The notes under the pieces are model-generated. The model searched no databases, had not been told where the DNA came from, and saw only the letters and a program-made list of their open reading frames with translations. Made by a program: the position numbers and the translations under genes. This document shows, in pieces, positions 51,455-60,927 of a DNA stretch of 64,000 nt; position 1 is the first letter of the stretch, and each line of letters opens with the position of its first letter. This stretch comes from Caballeronia pedi (lineage in GTDB: Bacteria; Pseudomonadota; Gammaproteobacteria; Burkholderiales; Burkholderiaceae). Where the stretch lies: the NCBI RefSeq assembly GCF_001544915.2, contig NZ_FCOE02000013.1:124001-188000 (forward strand), in the 5' to 3' direction.

Positions 51455-51916
51455 CCAGTTCATGCGCAGATCGCCGGCGCTCTGCGCGCGCGCCTTTGGC
51501 CGATAAGCACGCCATTCAAGCCCGAAGGCGAGCTTCGCGCCCTTCTCTCCCGGAATCGATTCAAAGTGCATTCTTGTAGTTACCTCGTGCTCACATCGAC
51601 GGGACGACGGTGGCGGTGAGCATGGTCACCTAGAAAGTCCGGCCCTTGTTTCAGTTGCCGGACATACCGGCAAGGCCGTTGTTGCTCGAGCCGTCATAAC
51701 GATTCGACACCTCACCAGAGAGGACTACCGTCTGACCATCCGACGCGCGGTCGACTGATCGTCGTTGCTACGAAGAATGCCGGGCAACTGGATCTGCTGC
51801 AGTGCGGCCCCAGAGCCGGTGCTGATCGAGGTGAACGGTCCGTTGAGCTTCGAGGCATCGGTCCAGTACGACAGGATGACCTGGTCGTGGTTGTTGGCCG
51901 ACGGCAGTATGTTCAC
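51455..51916 (-). pseudogene. Degenerate pilN-pilO junction fragment
   Basis: On the minus strand 51916-51590 encodes the last part of a second PilN (VNILPSANNHDQVILSYW, LNGPFTSISTGSGA, LQQIQLP) with frameshifts after position 51745, and 51571 onward encodes MHFESIPGEKGAKLAFGLEWRAY, the start of a second PilO, which soon shifts frame. The intergenic sequence between them also matches the intact pilN-pilO junction near 43100. It is a remnant of a former second pilus locus or of a duplication broken at both ends. Confidence 0.8.
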
Positions 51917-52560
51917 GATGCGGTGCGCGCGCTATTTTTTTTTGAAAGACGGTGAGTGTCGTGCGCCGTTGCACTGCCGGCTTCCCGCAAAGGAAGTCGC
52001 AACCACCTGCTACGGCAACGCTATCCGGACTTACGCGTGGGTGGCGAGGGTTGTCTCTCGGTATCCGTCAGCACACTGCTCTCGAACTGGAGACATCTCA
52101 GGAAGTTAGTCGAGTGGATGATGGAGGAAGGTATCGCCGCGTTCAGCGCGCTCCCACCGGAGCAAGCGGTCCGTTCGGGAATGAACCACAAAAACGTATA
52201 GCTTTCGGTGATCTGGCAACGCCCATTCCTATGTACCGTCACGGCCGTGATCGATCTCTCCGGCGAAAGTGTGCCGAAAAAGTGGCGACGACTATCCGGC
52301 GGACTTTTTAACTGCTCGTTCACGTAACAAAATCAATGACTTGGATAGCCGCGCGACTTCATGCAACGCTACCCGGATCGCGTTGTCCGTTATGTTTCAT
52401 CGGTGAACAGGAGGTTGAGGCGCTGACGCTGGACCGTGGAACGTTCAGACATTGGTTCAGCCGAGGGGCGGGGACTTCCACGAGATACGTCGCTGGGCCG
52501 CTTTCACAGGTAAGCGGCTGGACCTGGTGAATAAGGTGAGGGCGAAGCGACTCTTGAGAG
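51917..52560. other. Region without firm genes
   Basis: About 640 bases, probably decayed DNA between the pil remnant and the parA promoter. Short frames such as 52336-52530 (plus) have no support. A run of nine T occurs at 51936. Confidence 0.35.
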
Positions 52561-52565
52561 TTTAC

Positions 52566-52658
52566 TTGAAGTTAACCACGTTAACGAATATGCTCCGTCT
52601 GAAGCAAATCACCCCTTTTTTTGATGTCTACATCTAATTTTGGGGTGATTACCCAAAA
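52566..52658 (+). promoter_or_regulatory. parA promoter and operator region
   Basis: Candidate -35 TTGAAG (52566-52571) and -10 TATGCT (52589-52594) with a 17-base spacer, overlapping two GTTAAC sites. Downstream are two inverted repeats: AATCACCCC (52607-52615) with GGGGTGATT (52642-52650), and TTTTGGG (52638-52644) with CCCAAAA (52652-52658), the latter just before the ribosome binding site. ParA proteins with an N-terminal DNA-binding domain usually repress their own operon, so these are candidate operators. Confidence 0.5.
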
Positions 52659-52672
52659 CTCAGGGGAAATTA

Positions 52673-53893
52673 ATGCCCGATAGCGACGTCCTCATTTCGA
52701 AGGCGCTAGCGGTCGATGACGCGCCGACGTCGATCGCGGATCTTCTTTCCATCAAGGAGCGCAGCCAACGCGCGTTCAGTCACCGACGCGAAATGCTGCT
52801 GGAGCCGTATCCGCGGAAAAAAGCACCGGTCTTCACTTCAAGCGACATTATTTCATTGTGCAACTTGTCGCGCGATCAATTCAAGTACCTTACGAAGAAA
52901 GGAGAGCTTCCCCTCGGGCATCAGCTGCAAAACAAGCGCAATAAAGAATACTCGCTGGCGGATGCCATCGCCTGGGTGCGCGGCACAACCAAGCGCGCCG
53001 TACGACCCGAAGGTATGCGCGGTCGGGTCATTGCGGTGGCGAACTTCAAGGGCGGAGTTGCTAAGACATCTACCGCCGTAGCGCTGGGCCAAGCGCTATC
53101 GCTGGCCGGTCGCCGAGTGCTGGTGATCGACTGCGATCCGCAAGGGTCGGCTACCCAGTTGTGCGGCTACGCGCCCGATGCTGAGATCGAAGAAAAGCAC
53201 ACGATCCTACCGTTGATCTACCGCGAACACCCCACGCTCGATTACGCGATCAAGGAAACGTATTGGCAAAACATGGACCTGATCCCGGCGTCGACGATGC
53301 TGTTCGATGCGGAATTTGAGATCCCGAAACAGATCGCCGACGCGTTGGAGAAACGGGTTCATTTTAAGTGGTGGGACATCCTGCGTGTGGGGCTCGAGCC
53401 GGTCGCTCAAAAGTACGACGCGATCATTGTCGATACCCCGCCGTCCCTAAGCTACATCACGCTCAACGCCTTAGTGGCTGCTGATGCGATCCTCATGCCC
53501 TGCCCGCCCGAGGGTCTCGACTTCGCGAGCTCCACGCAATTCTGGGATCTGGCAGCGGAGACGCTGTCCGGCGTTCCGGGTTTCGAGGAATCGAAGAATT
53601 ACGACTTCGTAAGCATTCTGCTCACGAAAGCGCGCAATACGGACCTGTCGCGCAAAGTCCGCCAGTGGCTGGCCGATGCCTATGGCGAACGGCTATTGCC
53701 CTTCGTGGTGCCGGAGTCGTCAGTTCAGGCCACAGTGGCCGCAGGCCTCTGTACGATCTATGACACGACGAAGTCGGACTGGAGTAGCGGCACCTACGCG
53801 CGGATTCGCGAACCGCTGGATCAGCTAACCGAGTTCGTGAACTCGCATCTTGAACGTGCTTGGAAACGGGAGGCTCGCAGTGAGTCGGTTTAA
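52673..53893 (+). CDS. parA: Partition ATPase ParA (type Ia)
   Basis: A 406-residue Walker-type ParA. The N-terminal 115 residues form a helix-turn-helix DNA-binding region (FTSSDIISLCNLSRDQFKYLTKKGELP), then the deviant Walker A NFKGGVAKTSTAV, a Walker B VLVIDCDPQGS and the later IIVDTPPSL. The N-terminal DNA-binding part marks type Ia, as in P1 ParA. It drives plasmid segregation with the ParB and a parS site. CAGGGGAA precedes the ATG. The parB start lies inside its last codons. Confidence 0.92.
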   Translation: MPDSDVLISKALAVDDAPTSIADLLSIKERSQRAFSHRREMLLEPYPRKKAPVFTSSDIISLCNLSRDQFKYLTKKGELPLGHQLQNKRNKEYSLADAIAWVRGTTKRAVRPEGMRGRVIAVANFKGGVAKTSTAVALGQALSLAGRRVLVIDCDPQGSATQLCGYAPDAEIEEKHTILPLIYREHPTLDYAIKETYWQNMDLIPASTMLFDAEFEIPKQIADALEKRVHFKWWDILRVGLEPVAQKYDAIIVDTPPSLSYITLNALVAADAILMPCPPEGLDFASSTQFWDLAAETLSGVPGFEESKNYDFVSILLTKARNTDLSRKVRQWLADAYGERLLPFVVPESSVQATVAAGLCTIYDTTKSDWSSGTYARIREPLDQLTEFVNSHLERAWKREARSESV

Positions 53894-54920
53894 AGATCGG
53901 TTGTTTGAAAAGATGACAGTACCGGAGACGGCACCACCGACAGCCTCCAGCGCATCGCCTCCTGCCATTGCTGCGGAAGAGCCCAGGACTTCGCCGGGAC
54001 GTCTGCTCAATGCCCAGAATCGGATCATCGAATCCGACTCGAAGCGCATCGAAGCGGAAAGCAAACTGACGGACGCCCTCGCGCGCATCAAAGATCTGCA
54101 GGCCACAAAGGCAACGGGCGAGGCCTTAGAGTTGCCGGTCGATAGGCTCCACGAGATTCCTGGCCGCCGGCGGTTTATGGCGTCCGAGAAATACGCGGAG
54201 CTGCGTGAGAATTTGCGACATAACAAACTGGTGCACCCGGTCGTGGTCTTGGCTCGGGAAGACGGCGAGTGGGACATCTGGTCGGGTCACCATCGCTGGG
54301 ATGCGCACAAAGATCTGGGCAGGACGACGATCCGGGCAGTGTTGGGTACGGCCGAGGATGAGAACGAGGCGCGTGACGGCGCGTTCTTCGCCAACCTCAT
54401 GCAATCCGATCTGACAGACTACGAAAAGTACATCGGTCTTAAGCGATTCCAAGAAGGACACGCGGAGCTTACCCAGACTGAAGTCGCCGATCGCACTGGG
54501 TTAAGCAAGCAGTTCGTGAGCGAACTCTATGCCTTTGACCGCCTTCCGGCTGAAGCTTTGGCAATCATCGAGCAGAACAAGGCAATGATCGGTAGCACCG
54601 CAGTCAAAGAACTCGCCAGCATTTCGGAGGCCGGGAAGGGTCAGCGCGTTACCGAGGCAATCAAACTTCTTGCCGAGAAGAAACTCGACCAAGGGCAGAC
54701 GGTGAAATACGCGCGGGTTGCGGAAACACCTGTGCGCCCGACTGCCAAGCCCGAGACATTCAAGATTAAAGCGGGAAAGTCTACGTGGTGCGATGTGCGG
54801 CGCGTAAAGAACGTGATGCGGCTTGAATTTAAGGACGAGGCCGAAGCAGCCGAAGCTCAAGAAGCGATCCGGCAGCACTTGGAGCGATTTGCGCAGTCTC
54901 GCGTCGCAGAGAAAGTATAA
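53880..54920 (+). CDS. parB: Partition protein ParB
   Basis: A 346-residue ParB. The start is GTG at 53880 with GGGAGG seven bases upstream, overlapping parA by 14 bases. A ParB/Srx domain (LHEIPGRRRF..., NKLVHPVVVLAREDGEWDIWSGHHRWDAH) is followed by a helix-turn-helix (LTQTEVADRTGLSKQFVSELYAFDRLP) and a C-terminal basic part. It should bind a parS-type site and interact with ParA. It differs from the PRTRC ParB by lacking the cysteine clusters. A terminator follows at 54997. Confidence 0.88.
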   Translation: MSRFKDRLFEKMTVPETAPPTASSASPPAIAAEEPRTSPGRLLNAQNRIIESDSKRIEAESKLTDALARIKDLQATKATGEALELPVDRLHEIPGRRRFMASEKYAELRENLRHNKLVHPVVVLAREDGEWDIWSGHHRWDAHKDLGRTTIRAVLGTAEDENEARDGAFFANLMQSDLTDYEKYIGLKRFQEGHAELTQTEVADRTGLSKQFVSELYAFDRLPAEALAIIEQNKAMIGSTAVKELASISEAGKGQRVTEAIKLLAEKKLDQGQTVKYARVAETPVRPTAKPETFKIKAGKSTWCDVRRVKNVMRLEFKDEAEAAEAQEAIRQHLERFAQSRVAEKV

Positions 54921-54936
54921 GTCTTTGATTTTATTG

Positions 54937-54959
54937 CTGTCGTGAAACCCGACAGTTTC
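54937..54959. repeat. Inverted repeat after parB, also found after rep
   Basis: CTGTCG-TGAAACC-CGACAG hairpin (54937-54955). Overlapping it, CCGACAGTTTC (54949-54959) occurs inverted as GAAACTGTCGG at 56314-56324, at the very end of the rep gene. The two copies flank rep. Confidence 0.55.
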
Positions 54960-54996
54960 TACCGGAGCTACGAGATGTAGGCGGCTTACAAAAAAC

Positions 54997-55026
54997 AAAA
55001 GCCTTCGGCGCCAACCGAAGGCTTTT
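54997..55026. terminator. Bidirectional terminator after parB
   Basis: AAAAGCCTTCGG-CGCCAA-CCGAAGGCTTTT, a twelve-bp stem with A and T runs on the two sides, separating parAB from rep. Confidence 0.85.
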
Positions 55027-55120
55027 GAATGAGGGCTTGGCTGGAAACCGTACCCCGCGACACTCCCCGACTGGAAATCGGAAAGAGCCTCAACACCTCG
55101 GAGTGTAGCGCAAGGCGGCA

Positions 55121-55166
55121 GTCAGTCAAGCAAAACCGATCCATTTCTTAAAAATGGGCGACTGAC
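55121..55166 (+). promoter_or_regulatory. Hairpin covering rep translation start
   Basis: GTCAGTC (55121-55127) is complementary to GACTGAC (55160-55166), which directly abuts the rep ATG. An inner hairpin CCATTT/AAATGG lies between. No standard Shine-Dalgarno sequence is free, so rep translation may be held back by this structure. Confidence 0.5.
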
Positions 55167-56315
55167 ATGTGCATCGCGCTCGCACCCTGTGCAGCTGGCG
55201 AGGGTGACTCTCACCCTCAAAAAATCGAACCGCTCTTCACGGACACCACAAACTTGCCTTGGGTCATTTTGCGCGCCGTACATCGCGCTGCACGACTTGA
55301 TGGTGTCTCGACGCGAGCGCGTGCTGTGCTTGCAGCATTGGCCCGCACTGTCGACGCCGCCAAGCCTTTTGGCGAGATCTACGCTCGCCGCACGCTGCTT
55401 AGCGAACGCGCGATGCAATCTGAACGGACCTTCTACCGTAGCCTCGCCGATCTTGATTCCGCGGGTTTGATCGATCGTGCCCCTCAGCGTCGCTATGTCG
55501 AAGCGGGCCTGTTTGGACGCGCGTATCTGTACCTGACGCAGAAAGCTGCCGTGCTGCTTGGCTTGATCGAGGAGCCCACGGTGCAGTCAATGTCCACCGA
55601 CTTAGCGCAGGCTTCATCCACGAAGGTCAAACGTTTTGAGCCGCCGCATGCCAATGTGGCAGACGGTGCTAATACTAAGGATCTAAGCCCAATAACTTTT
55701 CAAAAGAGACAGCCGGGCCAAGTTCCTCAGGACCTCCAGCGCCTGCGGTCCCTGGGTTTCTTGGATTTCTTGATTTTCAAACTCATGCGCGAAGCCCGCG
55801 AAGCGGGCAAGCGACTGTCGGACGTCGTGGAAGTCTGCTGGCAGCACTTGCGCCATGCAAAGCGCCCCATCAATTATCTGCGCGCGCTGCTCACAAGCCC
55901 AACGGACTTCGGCCACCAGATGCGAGCCAAAGCCGCGGCACTCGCTGAAGCGCAGGCCGTAGAGGCCGCCCGTCTCGAAGCTGAAGCCACCGTGAAGGCG
56001 TTGGACGGCCGCTCGTTCGTTGATGTGTTGCGCCAGACGCGTTATACCGTCACCGATCACGGCACCACCTTGACGGTCCGTAGCATTGACGGGGTTACTC
56101 GACAGGCGGCTGCGCAGTGGTCCCAAGGCTTTATCCGAGCACTTCGAGGAGGACAAATTTCGGAAGAAAAGCTTTCAAACATTACTGCCGTTGCTACGAG
56201 TGGAGATCATCGCCATCTCAACACCGAAGGGCGATTAGCTACGTCCCCGCGAGCGCTTACTGTATCTGCGGCCGAGCACCTCACTAAGCTTCGTGCGCTA
56301 TGTCGGCGGGCGTGA
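55167..56315 (+). CDS. rep: Plasmid replication initiator
   Basis: A 382-residue protein. Residues 30-125 form a winged-helix-like region (GVSTRARAVLAALARTVD..., LLSERAMQSERTFYRSLADLDSAGLIDRA) such as is seen in plasmid initiators and phage replication O-like proteins. A helical middle part and Ala/Glu-rich coiled coil follow. It sits next to parA and parB, the typical place for the initiator of a Burkholderiales megaplasmid. The origin has not been found; candidate sites are the repeats flanking the gene and AT-rich DNA at 57300. The name rep is generic. Confidence 0.7.
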   Translation: MCIALAPCAAGEGDSHPQKIEPLFTDTTNLPWVILRAVHRAARLDGVSTRARAVLAALARTVDAAKPFGEIYARRTLLSERAMQSERTFYRSLADLDSAGLIDRAPQRRYVEAGLFGRAYLYLTQKAAVLLGLIEEPTVQSMSTDLAQASSTKVKRFEPPHANVADGANTKDLSPITFQKRQPGQVPQDLQRLRSLGFLDFLIFKLMREAREAGKRLSDVVEVCWQHLRHAKRPINYLRALLTSPTDFGHQMRAKAAALAEAQAVEAARLEAEATVKALDGRSFVDVLRQTRYTVTDHGTTLTVRSIDGVTRQAAAQWSQGFIRALRGGQISEEKLSNITAVATSGDHRHLNTEGRLATSPRALTVSAAEHLTKLRALCRRA

Positions 56316-56397
56316 AACTGTCGGAGTTTGAATCTCATCGGCATGCATGCCTTGCCATACCGGTCCCAGGGCCGGAAACTGAGGAATTGTTTCACGC
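56310..56397. repeat. Facing parS-half-site-like repeats after rep
   Basis: GCGTGAAAC (56310-56318) and GTTTCACGC (56389-56397) form nine-bp inverted arms 70 bases apart. GTTTCACG/CGTGAAAC are half-sites of the widespread ParB site. A 12-bp palindrome GGCATGCATGCC lies between (56340-56351). Confidence 0.5.
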
Positions 56398-56910
56398 TCT
56401 TACGACGGGTGAAAAGTGACTGCGGAGGATGCGTGACAGGCTCCAGCGCCGGCTCTGATGGCTGGACGACGTCGTAACCCCTAGCGAGGAACGTAATGGG
56501 TCTACGCGGCCGTCGCGCGCGAGCGCGGCGACGGACTCCACCGCCGTTTGGCTCCCTTCCGGCGCGGTCGAGAGGGAGGGCGCGCCCACGACTTACTTCG
56601 GGGCTCTCCCATCTCGCTTCTCCCCCTACAACGTCGGCTCAATTCCGGGCATGCACGGGATTCTCAGCGTTTTTTTTCGACGGCCCGTGGCGAAAAAGGG
56701 GACGCACGCTTTCCTTCAAGCCTGATAAGTCGTGTTATCGGGGGACCGGCACCGCCGACCTTGGAGGGCAACTGCGACCATCACGAAGATCTCCCATGCC
56801 AGGGCCCTCTACCGAACCGAACGTGGTTGCGCGCGCGCCGTCGCGGCATCAAGATAGCGTCCGGCGCACGCGAGGGCGGCGTCGTTTTCAACTTTCAAGG
56901 TCAAACTAAA
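56398..56910 (+). other. Long leader of cold-shock gene
   Basis: About 510 bases with no firm gene before the csp start. Cold-shock genes typically have long structured 5' leaders, and part of this stretch probably serves that role. Open frames here are arginine/serine-rich. Confidence 0.4.
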
Positions 56911-57114
56911 ATGGCAACTGGTACGGTCAAGTGGTTCAAGGACGACAAGGGTTTCGGCTTCATCACGCCTGATGGGGGCGGTGAGGATCTGTTCGCCCAT
57001 TTCTCGGAAATCCGCGCGGAAGGGTTTAAATCCCTCAAGGAAGGGCAGAAGGTGACCTTTGACGAGAAGATGGGGCCGAAGGGCAAGCAGGCGGCGAACA
57101 TCAAGCCGGTGTGA
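56911..57114 (+). CDS. Cold-shock protein
   Basis: A 67-residue CspA-family protein, [18 protein letters not shown], with both RNA-binding motifs (KGFGFI and DLFAHFS). It binds single-stranded RNA/DNA and can act as RNA chaperone or antiterminator. That makes it a possible factor for the many terminator-containing leaders in this window, which is inference. The start ATG at 56911 has AAGG at rather long spacing. Confidence 0.95.
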   Translation: MATGTVKWFKDDKGFGFITPDGGGEDLFAHFSEIRAEGFKSLKEGQKVTFDEKMGPKGKQAANIKPV

Positions 57115-57843
57115 CGTGTGGCGTCCCTCGCGATCGAGCGATCGCTGGGGCGTCGACAGGACTGGCAGAAGCGGGAAAGTACGGCGCTACAAGGAGGCGC
57201 CTTGCGTCGTCGGTCGGAACACATTGCGGGCGCGGAAACCAAGCCACCCCGCCAAGAAAAATCGCATGTTCTGACCCGATTTTCGTGAAACATAAGGTCG
57301 ATTTTTATTAAGCGATATAACTTATTGTTTATTAACGATAATGTGTTCAGGAAGCTGGAATCGCTTGTTGTGTTTCACGGGATCCATGTTTCCCGGCTAG
57401 GCGAAACGGACCGTCAATGTATCTGCCTCCACGATGTGAGCACTCGTCTGCCCTTTCGTATCAATTTCGTCCTGTTTCGTATCGATAGATACGTTCTCTC
57501 CTTGCCAGCGGTCGAATAGGCACCCGCGTGGGCGCTGCCGGCTGCCGGGAATGGCTGCAGATGAGACATCTGGCTTCCTCGGGAAGCACGCAAGGAGTTG
57601 GACCGCATCCTTGATTTGCTGCGACGCAGCAATTCGTGCTACAATTTTAGGCAGTGCTCACCTTGCACTGACTCTTCAAGCGCCATTTCATCCGGCCCGC
57701 TCGTGTAACGGGCCGCGTCCCACGCTCGTTGCGAGATCACAAGTCGCGTCCGCCTTCAGCCCTTGAATGTCAGTGACGCGCCGGCCGTGATGTTCCCGGC
57801 CGCCGGACTCGCCGTCGCCGAGCACACCTGCCAACGAGAGTGC
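57115..57843. other. Intergenic region with AT-rich island
   Basis: About 730 bases. CGTGAAACA (57284-57292) and TGTTTCACG (57371-57379) are inverted nine-bp arms that flank an AT-rich stretch (57300-57350, TTTTTATTAAGCGATATAAC and TTTATTAACGATAATG). This is a candidate partition or replication site. The rest leads to the rpoD promoter. Confidence 0.5.
57616..57645 (+). promoter_or_regulatory. Promoter upstream of plasmid rpoD
   Basis: -35-like TTGCTG (57616-57621) and -10 TACAAT (57640-57645) with an 18-base spacer. The start codon of the sigma factor lies about 200 bases downstream. Confidence 0.5.
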
Positions 57844-59889
57844 ATGACAAGCTTTGATCGTGAGGTTTACGGGTCCGCGACAACCGCGTTCGTGCCTAAG
57901 GCCCTAGGCCGACGCGGGCCAAAGGCCAAGGCTGCTGCACTTTTGCTGCCGATGGACACAGTGTCCTCGGCACTGCGGGACGAAGAGCGGCAACGCCAGA
58001 TGCGCGCGCTGATCCAGTTGGGCAAGGCGCGCGGCTATCTGACTCACGCAGAAATCAACGATCACTTGCCCGACAACTTCGCGCAGACCGCAGCCATCGA
58101 AACCATCGTCAGCACCTTTAACGACATGGGCGTGACGGTCTATGAGCAGACGCCGGATGCTGAGACGCTGCTGTTGAACGACGTTACGCCGGCCGCCATG
58201 TCGGACGATCAGACTGACGAGGAAGCAGGAGTCACCCTCGCAACGGTGGATTCTGAATTCGGCCGCACCACCGATCCCGTGCGTATGTACATGCGTGAAA
58301 TGGGCGGGACGGAGTTGCTGACGCGCGCGGGTGAAGTCAAGATTGCGAAACGCATCGAAGACGGCCTTCACGAAATGATCCACGCGATTGCGGCCTGTCC
58401 GGCGACGGTCTCCACGATCCTTTCGAGTGTCGAGCAAATTGAGGGCGGTGAACTGCGGATTGACGAATTGGTTGACGGTCTCCATGAAGACGCCGCGCCG
58501 GCCGATGCGGGGGACTCGGACTCATCTGATTCGGCTGAGCTCACCGCGGACGCCGCCGATGGGGATGACGGCAATGACGGCAATGAGGAGAAAGGAGACG
58601 AAGAGGGCGATGAGCTTGTCGACGAATGCGGCGGGAACGAGCAACAGGATTCCGCGAAGGCAGACAAGGCCCGTCTGAAACAGCTCACGAACGACAGCCT
58701 CGCCATTTTTGCGCGCGTACGCGAGTTGTTCGCTCAACTTCCGCGCGCCGACGCGACCCGACGCGCGGACGGGGTCGCCTTCGCACACGTGTGTGAGGCG
58801 ATGCAGCGCGAACTGGCGCCCATTCGCTTTACGGCGCGAACTAGCGATCGGCTGTGCGCGGATGTGCAGCAGCAGGTCGCGCAGGTACGCGCGATCGAGC
58901 GCCGCGTTTTGCAGATTGCCGTCGACCGGTGCGGGTTGCCCCGTGAGAAGTTTGTCGAGTCCTTTCCGGGACATGAAACCGATCTCGGCTGGACCGAACG
59001 CATGGCGATGGCGTCGAACAAATATGGCGCCGCGCTCGAGCGCAGTCTGCCGGCGATTCAGGCGGAGCAGGGAAAGCTGATCGAGATCGAAGCCGCCGTC
59101 GCTCTATCGTTGCAGCAACTGAAGAAAATCAACCGGCAGATGATGGCGGCCGAGTCGAAGATGCGGGAGGCCAAGGGCGAGATGATCGAGGCCAACCTGC
59201 GCCTGGTGATCTCTATCGCGAAGAAGTACGTGAACCGCGGCATGCACTTCCTGGATCTGATTCAGGAAGGCAATATCGGCCTGATGAAAGCCGTCGACAA
59301 ATTCGAGTATCGACGCGGCTGGAAATTTTCCACCTACGCGACATGGTGGGTGCGGCAAGCGGTGACGCGTTCGCTTGCCGATCAGGCGCGCACGATTCGC
59401 GTGCCGGTGCATATGATCGAATCGATCAACAAGCTCAATCGGATTTCCCGCGAGATTCTGCAACAGACCGGTCAGGAGGCGCACCCTGCAGTACTCGCAG
59501 AGCGTATGGAATTGACCGAGGAGAAGGTTCGCGGCATGTTGAAGGTCGCCAAGCAACCGGTGTCACTCGAGATGCCGGTGGGCGAGGACGCGGATGCGAC
59601 GCTTGGCGACATGATCGAAGATCCGAAGGCGGCGTCACCCGCGGACGCGGCCGTGCAAGCCAACCTGCGCGATGCCATCGACGAGGCGCTCGATGCGCTG
59701 TCGCCGCGTGAAGCGAAGGTACTGAGGATGCGTTTCGGCATCGATACCGCGTCCGACTTCACGCTTGAAGAGTTGGGTAAGCAATTCGACGTGACGCGCG
59801 AGCGGATCCGGCAGATCGAAAGCAAGGCGTTGCGAAAACTGATGCACCCGAGTCGGGCAGACAAGCTCCGGCAATTTCTTGATCACTGA
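57844..59889 (+). CDS. rpoD: Plasmid-encoded RpoD-type sigma factor
   Basis: A 681-residue primary-type sigma-70 (708 if translation starts at TTG 57763). Region 1.2 ([11 protein letters not shown]), a long non-conserved region with an acidic insert rich in Asp/Glu/Ser (about 220-290), region 2 ([14 protein letters not shown]..., [31 protein letters not shown]), region 3 and region 4 ([27 protein letters not shown]) are all present. Such plasmid rpoD genes are known from Burkholderia. I prefer ATG 57844 for its GAGAG site. It is likely a functional paralogue of the chromosomal sigma factor. Confidence 0.9.
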   Translation: MTSFDREVYGSATTAFVPKALGRRGPKAKAAALLLPMDTVSSALRDEERQRQMRALIQLGKARGYLTHAEINDHLPDNFAQTAAIETIVSTFNDMGVTVYEQTPDAETLLLNDVTPAAMSDDQTDEEAGVTLATVDSEFGRTTDPVRMYMREMGGTELLTRAGEVKIAKRIEDGLHEMIHAIAACPATVSTILSSVEQIEGGELRIDELVDGLHEDAAPADAGDSDSSDSAELTADAADGDDGNDGNEEKGDEEGDELVDECGGNEQQDSAKADKARLKQLTNDSLAIFARVRELFAQLPRADATRRADGVAFAHVCEAMQRELAPIRFTARTSDRLCADVQQQVAQVRAIERRVLQIAVDRCGLPREKFVESFPGHETDLGWTERMAMASNKYGAALERSLPAIQAEQGKLIEIEAAVALSLQQLKKINRQMMAAESKMREAKGEMIEANLRLVISIAKKYVNRGMHFLDLIQEGNIGLMKAVDKFEYRRGWKFSTYATWWVRQAVTRSLADQARTIRVPVHMIESINKLNRISREILQQTGQEAHPAVLAERMELTEEKVRGMLKVAKQPVSLEMPVGEDADATLGDMIEDPKAASPADAAVQANLRDAIDEALDALSPREAKVLRMRFGIDTASDFTLEELGKQFDVTRERIRQIESKALRKLMHPSRADKLRQFLDH

Positions 59890-60108
59890 GTGCTTGATCA
59901 TTGCGTCACAGTCCCGCTTCGATGCCAGATCGATGCGACAACTCGAACACCAGTGAGCGCCGTGCCGGCAAGCGGCGCGAGCCTGATCGGACTCGCACGC
60001 ACCTTTGCTGTATCGTCGCTCAAAAGATCACGGGCCGGTCGCTCTCGCTAAGAACTGCTCGCCAGACCCAGCATCGCAGCACGATGGCTGTCTGCAGTGG
60101 CCTTGGCG

Positions 60109-60534
60109 TTACAGCAATATGGCTTGCTGCAAAAGCTCCAGCGCTTTCAACTCGTCCAATCGACCCGTGCGTGCCTTGCCCGCTAGCGTCTTGATCAAGG
60201 CCTCCGCGATGGGTTGGATACCCTGAAGATTGTCTAGGCTGGTCACGGAAGTGGAAGGGAGGGGTGAGGCTTTTCGCTCGGGTGGGGTGGAGGCGGGTGG
60301 CGCCTCAATCGTTACCGGTGCGATTGGTGAGGCGGGCGGGACACGCTGGTCGCTCTCGTCAAGCGAGTAGTCAGCCAGCTCGTCAGGAGCAGCACTGACC
60401 TGATCTACCGACCTGGCGGCGATCGTCTCTTCACCTCTCTGGACATTTGCTGAAGTCAAGCTTTGCGCATCACCCAGGCCATCGAGATGAGGGCCACCCG
60501 GGCGCGCCTTCACTGCGGCACGCTTCCTCTGCAC
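60109..60534 (-). CDS. Hypothetical protein
   Basis: A 141-residue frame beginning with GTG at 60534. The first half is Ser/Ala/Pro-rich and disordered; the last 40 residues (NLQGIQPIAEALIKTLAGKARTGRLDELKALELLQQA) look like a short folded helical module. No family is recognised and the start is uncertain. It is transcribed against the sigma-factor gene. Confidence 0.45.
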   Translation of the reverse strand: MQRKRAAVKARPGGPHLDGLGDAQSLTSANVQRGEETIAARSVDQVSAAPDELADYSLDESDQRVPPASPIAPVTIEAPPASTPPERKASPLPSTSVTSLDNLQGIQPIAEALIKTLAGKARTGRLDELKALELLQQAILL

Positions 60535-60545
60535 GCTGTTCTGAA

Positions 60546-60829
60546 ATGCGATACAAAGAGCGGGTTCTTGTGCCGGACATCGCCGAAGACGACGGAATGT
60601 ATGCCATCAAGCTCGTCATTTGCTCGCTCGAAGGCACACAATATACGTCCTTGGCGATTCTCCCTGTCCAATCGAAGCACTACGCTTCGCCTTTCGGTAC
60701 GGTATGGCACAAATCGATCGCCAACCGCTCCCCGCGCCGGAATGGACAGCAGCAGAGTGGCACGACCGTTCCCGGCTCCTTGTCCGATGCGGTCGCGTTG
60801 CGTTCCCGGATCATGACAGGCCACTTTAG
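60546..60829 (+). pseudogene. Possible small gene with frameshift
   Basis: From 60546 the frame reads MRYKERVLVPDIAEDDGMYAIKL..., with good coding character until about 60700; after that the next frame reads PLPAPEWTAAEWHDRSRLLVRCGRV to a stop at 60829. A one-base indel near 60715 would join them. Family unknown. Confidence 0.3.
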
Positions 60830-60927
60830 TACCGCGTTGAGATGCACTTCTCGGTGGCTTGCAGCAACTCGCAGACAAGCTTTGGGCCAGGGCAACCCGT
60901 TTCGCGTCGCAAAGGAGCAAGAATCAA

